This document shows, in pieces, positions 13,001-25,636 of a DNA stretch of 64,000 bases. The DNA comes from Proteromonas lacertae (lineage: Eukaryota > Sar > Bigyra > Opalinata > Proteromonadidae), in assembly GCA_002245135.1 (NCBI GenBank), contig NGBS01000873.1, positions 124,001-188,000 of the forward strand, read 5' to 3'. A program made the position numbers and the translations under genes. Each line of letters opens with the position of its first letter. The first letter of the stretch is position 1. The notes beneath the pieces were generated by a model. The model was not told where the DNA came from. It saw only the letters and a program-made list of their open reading frames with translations, and did not search any database.

Positions 13001-15767
13001 TTATATATAATGATAGTGTGTTTACTTTCTTACTGATAATCCTATAGAGAATATTTTTGACAATAAATATGATGATGATAAAGAAAGCGAAGATGATGAT
13101 GTGGTGTATAAGAGTGAAGGAGGATTAGATCAGAATAGAAAGTTGGTAATTGATTGTAGAGGTCATTTAATAACAGATAATGATGATAATAATAATAATA
13201 ATGGTGAAACAATTATTCAAACTCCATCAATCATCACAGCATCTTGGATTAGTTGTAGAGAATGTTCGATGTTAATATCATATTTTATACAATCTTATAC
13301 TTCTAATGGTATATATATATATATATATATATTACCTGTTTATATTATTCTTATAGATATAATATCAAATGAAATATTGATGAAATGTTCAAATATTATC
13401 ATTTCATCACTTCTGACTATTAAACATCTTGGAGCTATTTTGTATATCTCTGAATCACTTGAGTTGTTAGTAAAGTCTTTATTACAATCAAAGAACAATG
13501 AAATATCAAAGTATATAATGATTGGTTGTTAATATTATGTGATTAGATTACCATCTTATTGGTTAAAAGAGTTACTCAACAACACTAAACTGCACAGAAT
13601 CAGATTCATTTTAAGAAGAAGTGTTGGTTATGTAAAGTCATTAATATCAATACTAAAAGCAGAAAAACCTAATTCAAGACATGAATTACTTTGTAATACA
13701 ATAGAATATATAATAACTTCATTAAAGGAAGAATCGGATGATAATTGGAAGATAAAAGTACATTCATTGAATGTATTGAAAGGAATAGTGAGTAATTCGA
13801 ATTTAGCAGCTTATCTATCTGATTATTATTCAGAATTGTTTATAATATCAGTTAATGGGTTTAATTCAGAAATGTATAATGTTAAAATTTGTAATATATC
13901 TCAAATAGATGGTCAATAAAGAATTCTTCACTGATGTTATTCACTGCAATAATTCTTAGAATGATTAGTACAAATAAATATCAACAAAACCTTAATAATG
14001 ATTCAAAATCAAATTATAATTACTCATTTTCACAGTTCTTTAATTCTTATCCAACATTATACAATTATTTATTAAATTACTTCAATGAGATTAAACAGAG
14101 TAATAAACAAAATGATTTATCCATTTACCCTCTTATTCTATTACTCTCTCATTTAAAATCTGATTGTTTAGATAATAGTAATACAAAATATTCATCATTA
14201 GATTATTTCAATGGAATTACACCAATAGGAAAGAGTAATAATGAAATGATAAGAATAATTACTTCTAAATCACTTGTATATACGATTATATTATTTTGTA
14301 TTGTTATAGAAACCACTCCTATCTAAGTCAAATCTTTATATTATTTTCCCATCACTTTATGAAAAATTTTATCAATGCTTTAAAGATGGAAATACCAATT
14401 ATAGTCATGGTTTACTATTACAAATACATGAATGCTTTGATTATTGTGTGAATAACAATCTATATAGTAAAGATAAAAGAATAGATTGTTATTTATTGTT
14501 TTTTATTAGAAATATAAGTATGGATTTGATTAAACCAAATATAAAGTGTTATTCTATTCGTGTTGTAATAGTAAAGATATTAAAAACCTTTTACTCCATT
14601 TATAATGAAGAATCTGTGGAAATTGTGAATATAAAGAGAGTCATAAACACCATCTTAGGTGAAGAAATAATCAATAATATTAACATAGATAATGATTGTG
14701 TTGATTATATGTTATTCTGTAAATCAATTATAGATATGTATATTGAAATGAATAATAGTGACAAGTGTATATCATCATCCTCTTTCTTAAATACTGTTTT
14801 GCAGTTAACAATATCATTAAGAACAGATATCCGATTATATACTACGCAAAGAATTAAGAAACTGTTCAAGAGTAGAGAATTAGATGATGTGATAGCTAAA
14901 ACATTAATATTACCCATACTAAATAGTGTAGAGAATGAAAAATATCACGTAATTCCTCATAAATTTCACTTATTAAATCGAATTGTTATTAATACTTCAA
15001 AAGAAACGTTATTGGTTATAATGAACGAATCAATTGAAGTAATACAATCATATATAAATATTTTAATAAAGAATGGGAATAATAATAACTCTAGCAAAAT
15101 CATAAGAAGGTTTTTGGAGTTTGTTTGTTCTTTTTTATGTTTTTTAGATGAGTTGAAAAGTTATACTGAATTGCTGAATTCTCTTTGTGATATTATGTTA
15201 AAGAATGTAAATGATTCTGTGTATATTCGTTATTCAATAAGTCAGTTGATAAAAATATTCATTCCTAATGGTGTTAATGATTCATTTTTCAAAACATATT
15301 TGAAATTGACATTGAATTTAATAGATGATGATAATGAATTAGTTCGTGAGAATATAAACAAATCTTTGGTTATATTTTTAAACAAACAACGACAACAACA
15401 AACAGGAGAAAAGAAAATATTGTTCAATCCAAATAATGTTGAAGAATTATTTTACTATTTCTTGTCTAGTGTAAAAGTTGATAAAGAAATAATGAAAATA
15501 GTCTTAGATCCTTTATATGAAGAATGGAAAAGTTTGTCTAACAATCATGAAACTGACTATATTGTGTATGATAAAGATGAAGATAGCTTTTATTCAGAGA
15601 AATATTACAAATTTTTAAATATTCTTTATTGTTACAATAATTGGAAGAATAGTGAAATTAATATAGCAGAAGAAATGAGAAAAACTGCTAATAAAGTTAT
15701 AGAGAATATAAAAGCTGATAGATACAATGTAGGGATTTATTATGCAAAATTAATATTAAATGAATAA
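10053..15767 (+). CDS. THADA/Trm732 homologue, tRNA ribose methylation cofactor
   Basis: Twelve exons (10053-10194, 10216-10315, 10348-10457, 10490-10803, 10835-12075, 12102-12206, 12244-12985, 13017-13308, 13357-13510, 13547-13873, 13909-14275, 14310-15767) sum to an uninterrupted 1,783-residue frame of alpha-helical repeats. The DUF2428 core is clear at about residues 960-1190: IDCRGHLI, ASWISCRECSML, LPSYWLKELL, RRSVGYVKSLISIL, VHSLNVLKG, then WSIKNSSLMLF, each matching a landmark of this family. In yeast and human the protein partners Trm7/FTSJ1 to methylate the ribose of residue 32 in tRNA anticodon loops. Introns are 21-48 nt; the one at 13309-13356 is stop-free and in frame. The gene runs tail-to-tail into the next small gene. 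Confidence 0.9.
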
Positions 15768-15846
15768 GAAATGGTTTTTAAATATTTATTTGTTTGTTTC
15801 AAACAATACTCGACAGCTTCAATATATCATTATCAATACTTTCATT

Positions 15847-16030
15847 TCAGGGAAATTTTACTTTTTGGAATGATTCTTGAAAATTATTCGCTTCATATTC
15901 ATTCAAATCAGTTACGTCTAATAAATCATGAATGAAAAATAATTTGAAGAAATAATAATCTAAAATAGATTCTTTCATATATGGTAAATATAATAGCTAA
16001 TTTATTAGACACATAATCAATAACAGACAT
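15847..16030 (-). CDS. Putative 51-residue small protein
   Basis: A two-exon reading (16030-16025, then 15996-15847, separated by a 28-nt GT-AG intron) yields MSLLYLPYMKESILDYYFFK followed by an acidic helical end (LDVTDLNEYEANNFQ) and a TGA stop. Codon use and amino-acid composition look coding rather than like the surrounding AT-rich spacer. Its ATG starts five bases below the stop codon of the methylthiotransferase gene on the same strand, so it could be a downstream gene with a minimal promoter or a second cistron. No family recognised. Confidence 0.45.
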
Positions 16031-16034
16031 ATTA

Positions 16035-17725
16035 TTATTTATTTATAGTATTTTCTAATTGTTTTATCTTATCAAAACTATCATTCAATGTAGTTTTCAT
16101 TATTGGAATACCATAATATGACTGTGGACTTACACCATTTACTTTAATAATTACATAATCACCTTTATTAATTACACTATTATCTACTGATGTTTTATTT
16201 CCATGTATAACACACATTTTATTTCCTTCATATTTACCTATATACTGAACATTATCTTCACTAGATCTTTTACTATTTCTTTCTACTAACACAGTACAAT
16301 AACGACCAATCATCTTCTTTCCATTATTCAAAGATATTTCATTTTGCATTGTGTTTATTTCATTTAATCTTTTCAATTTTACTTCTTTTGGTAAATCATT
16401 ATCTTTGTAATGTTTAAATGCGTATGTATGCTCTCTCATTGAATAGGCAAATCTATATACTTGATCATACTTTACATATTTTAATAAACGATACGGTATC
16501 TTGATGTTCTTCTTCAGTTTCACCACAAAATCCACATATTAAATCTGTTTCTAAATATATATTTGGAATTTTCTATTTAAAACAACACAATTATAAATAA
16601 GAATTATACTGCTTTTATTGTATCAATCAGATTAATATAATTTTCTCTTGTATAACCTCTATTCATTCTTTTCAATACATTTGTATTACCACTTTGAACA
16701 GGTAATTGTAAGCTATTACAAATGTTGTGAGTATCTTTGATCAAATCAATTAATTTCATTGGAAAGTCTTTTGGATGAGGAGAAATAAACCTAATTCTTA
16801 CTTCAGGAGATAAATCTGATAATTCTTTTAATAAATGAACAAATCTATATCCTTTATCAATATTGTTTTTATAATTACTTGTAAAACCTGGTGTTAGTTC
16901 ATATTCACTTTCTACATCACCACTTCTATTTATATAATACAATTATTTGTAAAAATTATACATATCATGATAAGAATTAACATTCTGTCCTAACAGTATC
17001 AATTCTTTATATCCTCTATCTATTAAACCTTTTGCTTCATTGATTATAGATTGTAGTTTTCTACTACTTTCTCTTCCTCTTGTATATGGAACAATACAGT
17101 ATGAACACATGTTATTACAACCTCTCATTATTGGTATATAGGTTGAAACATTGTTTTCTAAATGTCTATCTGGTACTATATTATCATAATGTTGATATTC
17201 TGGTTTTATGTTGATATATTTTGGTGATTTAACAATTTCTGATAAATGTTGGTATTGATCAGGTCCTAGAACGATGTCTGCACCTTCATTCAGCAATTTT
17301 TCCTTTAAATGACGAGTCATGCAACCTAGTATACCTATCAAATGTGGATCTCCAGTCATTTTTCGTCTTTCATTCAATTGTGTAATTCTTTGTAATACTT
17401 TGTTTTCAGCATGTTCTCTTACGGCACATGTATTTAATAGAACAATATCAGCATTATCATGTTCTATTTCAGTAAAACCATTCGCATTGAGAATTGAACG
17501 AACTACATTGCTATCAGACAAATTCATTTGACATCCATATGTTTTTAGAAAATATGTCTTTGGAACATAAATAATAGTAGTATCAGCAACACTAGAAGAC
17601 TATTATTAATGAATTAGTGAAAATACTGAGATAAATTTCACATCAATGGGGAATTTATTTAATAAAAAAGGTTTTGATAATGATTTTAATCTAGATAAAC
17701 TCCTTGATCGAGAAAAAAATGACAT
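16035..17725 (-). CDS. tRNA methylthiotransferase, CDK5RAP1/MiaB family, mitochondrial
   Basis: Exon 1 (17725-17642) encodes a presequence rich in Ser, Arg and Lys ([20 protein letters not shown]). A 42-nt intron leads into the radical-SAM methylthiotransferase body: [14 protein letters not shown] and ILGCMTRH (two auxiliary cluster Cys), [18 protein letters not shown] (radical-SAM CxxxCxxC), then [13 protein letters not shown] and [15 protein letters not shown]-like RNA-binding end follows ([13 protein letters not shown] to [11 protein letters not shown]). Further introns lie at 16926-16961 and about 16567-16602. The enzyme adds the methylthio group of ms2i6A37 to tRNAs, in mitochondria for CDK5RAP1. 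An extra base in the TTTT run at 16479-16482 breaks the frame just before [11 protein letters not shown]; both sides match the family, so an assembly indel is likely. Confidence 0.9.
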
Positions 17726-17798
17726 TTAAATGTTTGTAATTCACTATATAACGACATTATTTATTATTTGATTATGATTTGAAAAAGCAATAAGAAAA

Positions 17799-19172
17799 AT
17801 GAATAATAGAAATCAGAATGAATATTATAATAACAGAAGACCATACAATCAACAAAATAATCAAAGGCAGCAATATGGTAACCAGCAAAGATATAATAAT
17901 ATCAACAATAACAACAATTATCGAAATAACCAGAATCAAAGGAACAATAATTACCAGAATAACAATAGAAATATGCAACAGAATAATGGAAATCAATTCA
18001 GACAACAAAATCAGAGGTATAACCAACATAATTATCACAACCTTCAACAAATACAACAACAACAACAGCAACAACAGCAACAACAAATGATATTACAATA
18101 TAACAGTAATCAAGAGTTACTTTGGTTAAAATCATTTTTAGAAAAACATTTAGTAGAATCAATTGATTATACATCAGGTAAGTTAAAGAAAGATCCATTG
18201 AAGAAAGAATGGACAAAATTGAAAATTATGAATGAATTATCAAACATACAAACATCACTTAAACATTTAAATGAATCTCTTTCAACTCTATCATCAGAGA
18301 ATATAGATAAAATGAATGAATTTAATTTTGAATTGGATAAAGTAGAAAAGAACTTAAATGAAATATCAGATCCTAAAATATTAGAAATTGTAAAAGACAA
18401 AATAAAACAATCTTTGAAAAAGAAAATGTGGAAAAAGAAAAGAGAAAAAATATTAAAAGCAGAAAGAGCAGTTGCAAGAGCTTTAAAACAAAAAAGAGAA
18501 AAGTATTTATTATTATTATTACTTATTACTTATTAAAATAGAGATATTGATGAATATTATACACAAATGAGAAAAGAAGAATTAGAAGAAATGAAAAAGA
18601 AAGAAGAATTAGCAAAGAAGAAGAAAGAAGAAGAAGAAGAGAATAAAATGAAAGAAAAACGAAAGAATTTTGAGATGTTAATAATGAAAATGATTGAATT
18701 AAGAGATATTAGAAGGCAAAAACAGAATATGACGAATGTGCCATATAAAGATACAAATGAATTCTTTTTATTAAAGCAAAATTATTACACTTATTTAAAA
18801 GAAAAAGAAATGAAAGATGAGAAAGAAAGACTAGCAAAATTAGATAGAAAACAACAACAACAACAACAACCAATGAATAGATTAAGAAGACAATTAGATA
18901 CAATATCTGTAGAAGATCCAGTTGCTTATTATTATCAAGCTGAAAAGGATATAAATGATTTAATAAAGATAAGAAGAGAATGGGATGAGTATATAGTTCC
19001 AGAAGGTACTGTTGGTAGTAGTAAAGTACCTTGGGCATTTGTTGAACCTCCTATTCCATCTAATTATATTTGGGAGTCGTATTTATTAGCTGAACCAAAA
19101 GATGTTGTAAATGAGGTAGAAAAAGATGGTGGTAGTGTAAAAAAAAACATAGATAATGAAGAAAATAAATAA
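17799..19172 (+). CDS. U11/U12 snRNP 59K (PDCD7) homologue, minor spliceosome
   Basis: Two exons (17799-18502, 18542-19172; 39-nt intron) give 444 residues. The first 100 are almost pure Asn, Gln, Arg and Tyr. A long charged helical region follows (KKKMWKKKREKILKAERAV and EELEEMKKKEELAKKKKEEE). The C-terminus carries the PDCD7 signature: IRREWDEYIVPEGTVGSSKV, then PWAFVEPPIPSNYIW. In human and plants this region belongs to the 59-kDa subunit that holds the U11/U12 di-snRNP together and bridges 5' splice site and branch-site recognition of U12-type introns. It implies a working minor spliceosome, in line with the ATATC introns elsewhere in this window. The identification rests mainly on the C-terminal block. 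Confidence 0.82.
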
Positions 19173-19309
19173 TTATTTAATTTATATGGAGTGTATTTAG
19201 TGTGGGGGAAATATATTCAATTGAAAATGAACATTAAAAAAAAAGGATAAAAATATATACATACATACATAAATATACATATACATGTATATTACACAAT
19301 AAACAGCAA

Positions 19310-19797
19310 TCATTCTTTTGAAAATGATGGATGATTAATAACTACTGCTCTAATAAAACCAATAGAGAATATTTCAATATACTTATTCAACACACATATC
19401 CATTTATCTTTCTCCTCTTCAATTTCAGAATATATAAGATATCTTTCATCTTTCAACTGTAATTCAATACAATTTCTATTCATAACAACAAAATTATATC
19501 ATACGGTTTATTAGATGTTGTTAAGTGTTTGATAGAAGTACAATCAGATAAATTTATTACACCGTGAGGTTTTGTCTAAATAAATACATATAAGAACAAA
19601 AACAATACATTTGGACCTTTTGAAAAATACAATTTATTGCCCAAAAGAAAGAAATATCTTAGCCTCCACTGTTTTAACCACATACCTAAAAAATTTAACA
19701 CATAAACACATAAAATACTCTGTTTAATCAAATAACCTGAGTAATCGGGTTGAAAATCAGCAGCAAAAATATCTATAGTCTTTTTATTTTCATTCAT
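19310..19797 (-). CDS. PH-domain protein
   Basis: Four exons (19797-19719, 19685-19609, 19575-19505, 19475-19310; introns of 33, 33 and 29 nt) give a 130-residue protein that is almost only a pleckstrin-homology domain. Landmarks are DYSGYLIKQ, WLKQWRLRYFFLLGNKLYF, a central strand with INLSDCTSI, and the terminal helix IEEEKDKWICVLNKYIEIF with its invariant Trp. Such single-domain PH proteins bind phosphoinositides at membranes. The C-terminal extension is short (SIGFIRAVVINHPSFSKE). The third intron removes what otherwise looks like a frameshift. Confidence 0.82.
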
Positions 19798-19894
19798 ATA
19801 TCACAAAAAACAATTTAAAAGGTTGGAGGTAAATTACGATGTCATAAATTATCATTTTTACCACATTTTGACATTTATAATTACATTTCTAAAA

Positions 19895-21538
19895 ATGGAT
19901 AATGAAGAGATAATTATTCTTGATTTTGGCTCTCAATACAGTCATCTGATCGCTAGAAGACTTAGGGGTATGAAAATTCTACTTAATACCTAGAATTGAA
20001 TATCTATTGTGAATTATTAACTTGTTTAGTGAAGGTAGATGAGTTTAAAGAAAGAAAAGGAATAAAGGTATTTGTTCTGTTATTATTCAATATAGGGAGT
20101 CATTTTTTCAGGAGGTCCTTGTGGAATTTATGAAGAAAACGCTCCTCATGTTGATACTGAAGTTTGGAATTACATAGCTGAACATAAATTACCGATTTTA
20201 GGTATATGCTACGGTTTACAAGAGATTATCTATAAATTTGGAGGTAAAGTAGAAGCTACTAAAAAGAGAGAATATGGTAAAGCTGAATTAATACAATTAC
20301 CTTTAGAAGGAGATATAAAGAAAGGAGCAGAAGCCCTGTTTACTGGTGTATCGAATAAAACTCAAGTCTGGATGAGTCATGGAGATAAAATCAATGAAAT
20401 TCCACCAAATTACGTTGATATTGGTACAACTTCCAACTCAAACCATGCATGTATAATGAATTTAAATGAAAGAATCTATGGTATTCAATTCCATCCGGAA
20501 GTTACACACACTTTAGAAGGCAAAATATTATTAAAGAATTTCGCTATTGGAATATGTAATTGTAAAGCCACTTGGAACATGGGTTCTTTCCATGAAAATA
20601 TAATTAAGTCAATTCGTGAAAAAGTAGGTGATAGTCATGTAATAGGTGCAGTTAGTGGTGGAGTAGATAGTACAGTCGCAGCATTATTAATGAACGAAGC
20701 AATTGGTAAACAATTCCATGCAATATTAGTGGATAATGGATTATTAAGAAAAGATGAAGCAAATCAAGTAATGATAAGATTAACAAAAGATGGAATAGAT
20801 TTAAGAACTGTAGATAAAAGTGATTTATTCTTAGACTTATTAAAAGATGTAAGTGATCCAGAAAAGAAGAGAAAAATTATAGGAAATACATTCATAGATG
20901 TATTTGAAGAAGAATCAAAGAAAGTTGAAGAATCAATCGGTAAGAAAGCTGATTTCTTATTACAAGGTACATTATATCCAGATGTTATAGAATCTACCAG
21001 TTTTAGAGGACCAAGTGCAACAATTAAGAGTCATCACAATGTCGGTGGATTGAAAGACAAAATGAAGTTGAAATTGATAGAACCACTTCGTGAGTTATTT
21101 AAAGATGAAGTAAGAGCATTAGGTCGTGAGTTAGGTTTAGATGAGAAATCTGTAAGTAGACATCCTTTCCCAGGACCAGGTTTAGCTATTAGATGTATTG
21201 GTGATATTAAAAAAGAATATTTAGATATTATCAGAGAAGCCGATGATATATTAATCTCTGAATTACATGAAAGTGGTGATTATTATAAAATTGGTCAAGC
21301 ATTGTGTGTGTTATTACCAATAAAATCTGTTGGAGTGATGGGAGATTGTAGAACTTATGAAAAAGCAATTGCTTTGAGAATTGTTCAAACAACTGATTTT
21401 ATGACAGCTGATTGGTATAGAATTGATTATGATTTATTGGGTAAAATCAGTAATAGAATATTAAACGAGGTTCATGGTGTTAACAGAGTTGTTTATGATA
21501 TTTCATCAAAACCTCCAAGTACAATTGAATGGGAATAA
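19895..21538 (+). CDS. guaA: GMP synthase (glutamine-hydrolysing)
   Basis: Three exons (19895-19967, 19994-20067, 20096-21538) give 529 residues, the usual size of a one-polypeptide GMP synthase. The N-terminal class I amidotransferase has [17 protein letters not shown], the nucleophile Cys in [10 protein letters not shown] (about residue 87), and the His/Glu pair in FHPEVTHT. The ATP-pyrophosphatase loop is [12 protein letters not shown] (about residue 235), followed by the dimerisation domain with [15 protein letters not shown] and the end [10 protein letters not shown]. It converts XMP to GMP, the last step of guanine nucleotide synthesis. Introns are 26 and 28 nt. No anomaly was seen. Confidence 0.97.
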
Positions 21539-21651
21539 TTTGATAAATTTTATTTTATTTTGTATTGTTGATTTGCTATTTTATGTTTTAAACATTCTTC
21601 AAATTTTTTGTGTGTTGCAAAATAAATTTTGAATAACCATATATTTTAAAA

Positions 21652-22870
21652 ATGTCTTCAAAAGACATTCTATATCATAAAAAAATCAGGAAAATACTTG
21701 TAGAACATTCTAGTGAGTATATATTGCATATAAATGAATTAGAGCCTTAACACCAAAGAAAGTAAGAACATATCTTGCTAAAGAGTTAAATCTACCACCA
21801 AGTGAATTAGAATCAATAAAAACTTACATATCTACTGTAACTGCTGTATATATAATCTATGCATACCATAGAGTGAAGTTGAACAATTAAACGCTTTAAA
21901 GAACAATCCTCTTACTAGAGCAAAAAGACAAGCAGCTAGATATGTATATATTTAGAATAATATATATATATATTATGAAATAGATATCAAAAGCTCAATC
22001 ATCTCCATATTTTAACTTTTTGAATGAATACAGAGTAATTCTTAAAGCACAAGATCCATGTAAATATACTTATCTATATTAATTTTGTTAGTATTATCAA
22101 TGAGTGCTTTGAATGAGATATGTCTGTCAAAATGGAAAGCAATGTCTGAAGAAGAAAAGAATAAATACAATACAACTATAAAACAGAGTAATATTCAAGG
22201 AGGAGGTAGTGAGATATACGATGAAACAAAATATATTGAACATTACTTAATAAGAAGTGGTTTTCATCAATTCTATGAAATTAACAGTAACCAACTGATA
22301 ATATCATTTCAGGATGTAACTCCAAAAGAATTGTATGATGTATGTACAAACAGATGGAATAATTTAACGAAAGAACAAAGAATAGTATATATATCTATAT
22401 TTATATAAATATAAATAGATGTATAATAATCGATCTACAGTCAATGTTCAAGATGATGCATTTGAGTATAAATATAATATTTGATATAATTATTATAATA
22501 ATTTTTAGATCAACAATTCCACCATTACCTCGTTCTCCTTATTATGTATATCTTCAAAGTCAAAAAGATGAAATGATAAAATTATATCCAAGTATAATAA
22601 TTATAGTTTGTTATTAAATAGATAATACATTAATTGATATAGAAAAGATAATATTTGAAAATTGGAAGAGGTTAGATGAATCAAAAAGACAAGATTATTA
22701 TTTACGTTCACAGCAAGAACAAGATCAATATCCACTTACAGTTACACAATGGAAATATGAATTGTATTGAATAATTACATTTTATTATTTTTGTTTTTTT
22801 AGCCCTGAAATACAAAGAAGAATTTTAAAGTTAAAGAATTGTTTAAATAATTATACTGAATATCATTCTG

Positions 22871-22905
<35 letters not shown>

Positions 22906-23163
22906 AGCAATGTCTAGAGATGAATGCTTACATAGTTGGAGTTTAATGACAAATACCCAAAGAATTGTATTGTTTTTGTTGAGATTTATAAATAGAAATA
23001 TTCTGGTGATATAAAGAATTTGAATTTACCTTATGAAGACTTTTTACAATCAAAAGTTACATTTAATCCGTTTGTTCCTCTGTTTGTTCGATTTAAAGAT
23101 CCTCATTTCATTAATGTATATTTTATATTAATGATATTTTAATAGGATAGAGAAATATGGTAA
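21652..23163 (+). CDS. DEK-C/multi-HMG-box-like chromatin protein
   Basis: Twelve exons (21652-21716, 21743-21845, 21872-21943, 21984-22059, 22092-22384, 22419-22465, 22509-22591, 22622-22763, 22803-22873, 22908-22966, 22996-23115, 23146-23163) give a continuous 382-residue frame. Residues 5-60 resemble a DEK C-terminal helical domain (LTPKKVRTYLAKELNLPPSE). HMG-box-like units follow: SPYFNFLNEYRVILK to WKAMSEEEKNKYN, then WNNLTKEQRI, then PRSPYYVYLQSQKDE to WKRLDESKRQDYY, and a last shorter unit with WSLMTNTQRIKY. The Trp and Lys-Tyr spacing is that of HMG boxes, which bend DNA. The role is inferred as a chromatin or nucleoid-associated factor. Eleven introns of 26-43 nt in 1.5 kb is the densest splicing in the window. 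Confidence 0.75.
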
Positions 23164-23508
23164 TTGTAAATATATATAATATATATATGTCTATGCATTT
23201 TTTGTTGATTTTTGAAATTAATATAAGAATACTATTTTCAACTGAATATACTATTTGCATCAGTTTTGTATACATCATCATTACAATTTCATAAAATTTT
23301 ATCATCAAAACACTAACTAACACTATCACTTACTATTTATCATTTGTATTATTACAAAGTATGCAATATACATTAATAAATCATAATAAAGTATAATTGT
23401 TTTTATCACGCCTTCTGCATATAAATTAAATCACATTTTAATTTTTGGGTTATTCAAAATTTTGATAAAAATCGAATTTCGTTATTTTTGTTATATATTT
23501 ACATAAAG
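23164..23508. other. Intergenic spacer
   Basis: About 345 bases of AT-rich sequence between the HMG-box gene and the first BTB-Ig-SPRY copy. I see no credible ORF or RNA gene. Its last 80 bases or so (from about 23429) are nearly identical to the sequence upstream of the second copy at 61310 and belong to the duplicated unit, so they probably carry the promoter. Confidence 0.6.
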
Positions 23509-25636
23509 ATGATAATAAAAGTAAATAAAAGCATAAGAGAAGAGGGGTATTTTTTATATTTATTTTTATGATAGATTATGTCGAAAATTGGTCGAAAGTG
23601 GTTTTGGTGATATAGAAGTGAAAATTGGAGATAGCCGAATAATGTCAATCAAGTCAATTTTAGTGAATGGAAATGAAACTGTAAAGAAACTGTTGTTAGA
23701 TCGTGAGTTTGTTGGAGTTTTAGAGTTATATGAAGAAATCGAAGAAATTGGCTATTATGAGATGGAGAAATACTACAGTGGTGGTGAACTGATAATCTGT
23801 AAAGAGAATGTGATGTGAAGTGTTGATGTTTTGTTTATGTTATTGTGAAAAAGAGATAATAAATGATTGTTATGAATTTGTGAAAGAATAATATAGATGA
23901 TGAAGTATTAATGAAATTAATTCATATCTGTAATGTATTTGGTGGATGTCTGAGAGAGATAGAAGACTTGAAAAATATGGAAATAGAAAAGCGAGGATAT
24001 AAATATTTATATAAGAATGAATATTTGTTGAGATTAGAAATGAATAATTTGAGTAGAGATATTAAATATGAGAGATGTGATAATAGTGAATGAATTATGG
24101 TTATTAAATCGTTTATTAGAATGGTATAAATTCCAAAAGAATAAGAAAGATAATAAAGAGATAGAAGATGATTTCAAACATTTGATAGAAGAAGATATCG
24201 ATTGTGAAAAGATAAAAGAGAAAAAGATAGAAAAAGAGAATAAAGAAATGTTAAAAGAAATGAATATAAAATTAAAGAAAAATGAATGTAAAAATCATAT
24301 AGAAATATATTGTATAAAAGATGAGAGAATTCAAAATGTGATAATCAACAAATACAATGAAGATAATAAAGAAGAAGACTTTAATGAAGAAGAAAGAAGA
24401 ATATTGGATAAGATGAAAGAAGAAGAATTGAATGATGAAATACTGTGTATATTAGAAATGAATAATATAAAAATGATGGAAATAGTATTGATGATAATGA
24501 AATATAAAAATATGAAAATGGAAAGTATAAATACTAAAAATATATTTAAATAGAATATATCTCAAATATAGAAAAGAGAAATCTATTGGATAGATTATGT
24601 ATAGAATATAATGAGAGTAAAAGAAATCGAACAATGAAATGTTTATATTTGTTTGTTGATGATAAGAAGAATATTTCAATAATAGGAAGAAGTATGTGGA
24701 AAAGAGATTCTTTTCAGAATATTGAATGAAGATTATTATTTAATCTCCAAATCCATAGAATTAGTAATAGAATATATAAAAGAGAATAAATTGAGTTTTG
24801 AAGAAGATGAAGAAATGATTGTAATAATGAAAGATAAAGAATTATTGAAAGAATTAAAAACAAAAGAAATCACATCATTTTCATATCCTCAATCAGAATA
24901 TTCATTTATATTAGATGAAGAAATGTCAATAATTCCATTATTTGATGGAAATCGATGTGAATTTTCAATAAATCCTTCATTGCCAGATGGAATAATGATA
25001 AATAAAGAAAATGGAATAATTAATGGAAAAGTGAATAAAGAAATCGAAAAGAGAGAATATGAAATAAGTTGTAAGAATATTGTAAATGAAAAGAAATTCA
25101 AAATATCATTAGAGTTTGTTGATGTAAAATTTACAGAATTAAACAAAAGTAGAGGAATATCAATATCAAATAATGGAAAAACAATAACAAATGCAAATTA
25201 TGACTATTATCATTGTTATTTGAATTTGATAATGGAAAATGGAGTTTATCATATCAAATATCAATTTCATCAAAATAGAAATTATTATGATGGTATGATG
25301 TTAGGATTATCAACTAATAATACATATTCTGGTAATCATATTTATTATCAATCAACAACATGTAATTATGCTGCTTGGAATGGTAAAAGTCAAGATATAA
25401 CTGATTATTGTCATATTGGAAGAGTTGTTAATTCAAAATCCAAATTTCAATAATCATGGAGATGGTTCAATTTATGAAGTGATTGTTGATATGAATAAAA
25501 GAGAATTTTGGATTAAGTCATAATAATTCATCTCCTGTTTTACTTGTTAAAGATTTACCTTCTCCATTTATATCCATATGCTGAATTATATGGTGAAAAC
25601 ACTTCAGTTGAATTATTAGTCAGTTTCTCATCATGA
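23429..25636 (+). repeat. Duplicated 2.2-kb unit, copy 1
   Basis: The segment is nearly identical to 61310-63520, in the same orientation and about 38 kb apart. Similarity begins about 80 bases upstream of the start codon (ATTTTTGGGTTATTC) and ends at the 3' end of the coding region. It includes both introns. Differences are scattered substitutions plus small insertions and deletions. No terminal inverted repeats or target-site duplication are visible, so a segmental gene duplication is more likely than a transposon. Confidence 0.85.
23509..25636 (+). pseudogene. BTB-Ig-SPRY protein gene, copy 1, frameshifted
   Basis: Start 23509, with a 28-nt intron (23547-23574) as in copy 2. The predicted protein has a BTB-like head (LCRKLVESGFGDIEVKIGDS, acting as DxxxxIGD then SIKSILV), a BACK-like helical middle, a Glu/Lys-rich linker, a putative Ig domain with the He_PIG signature (LPDGIMINKENGIINGKV) and a SPRY-like C-terminus. 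Compared with copy 2, this copy has extra bases near 23805, 23885 and 24050 that break the BTB/BACK half, and another near 25435 in the SPRY part, while the linker-Ig half is open. It is either a pseudogene or poorly polished sequence. BTB-BACK proteins usually serve as cullin-3 adaptors. Confidence 0.65.

Noticed and set aside
17646-17729. Plus-strand [17 protein letters not shown] that looks like the start of an ESCRT-III (CHMP6-like) protein
   Set aside because: It is the antisense of the methylthiotransferase presequence exon, ends after 27 residues and has no continuation by splicing.
19476-19504. Apparent frameshift in the PH-domain gene
   Set aside because: A normal 29-nt GT-AG intron explains it and restores the domain.
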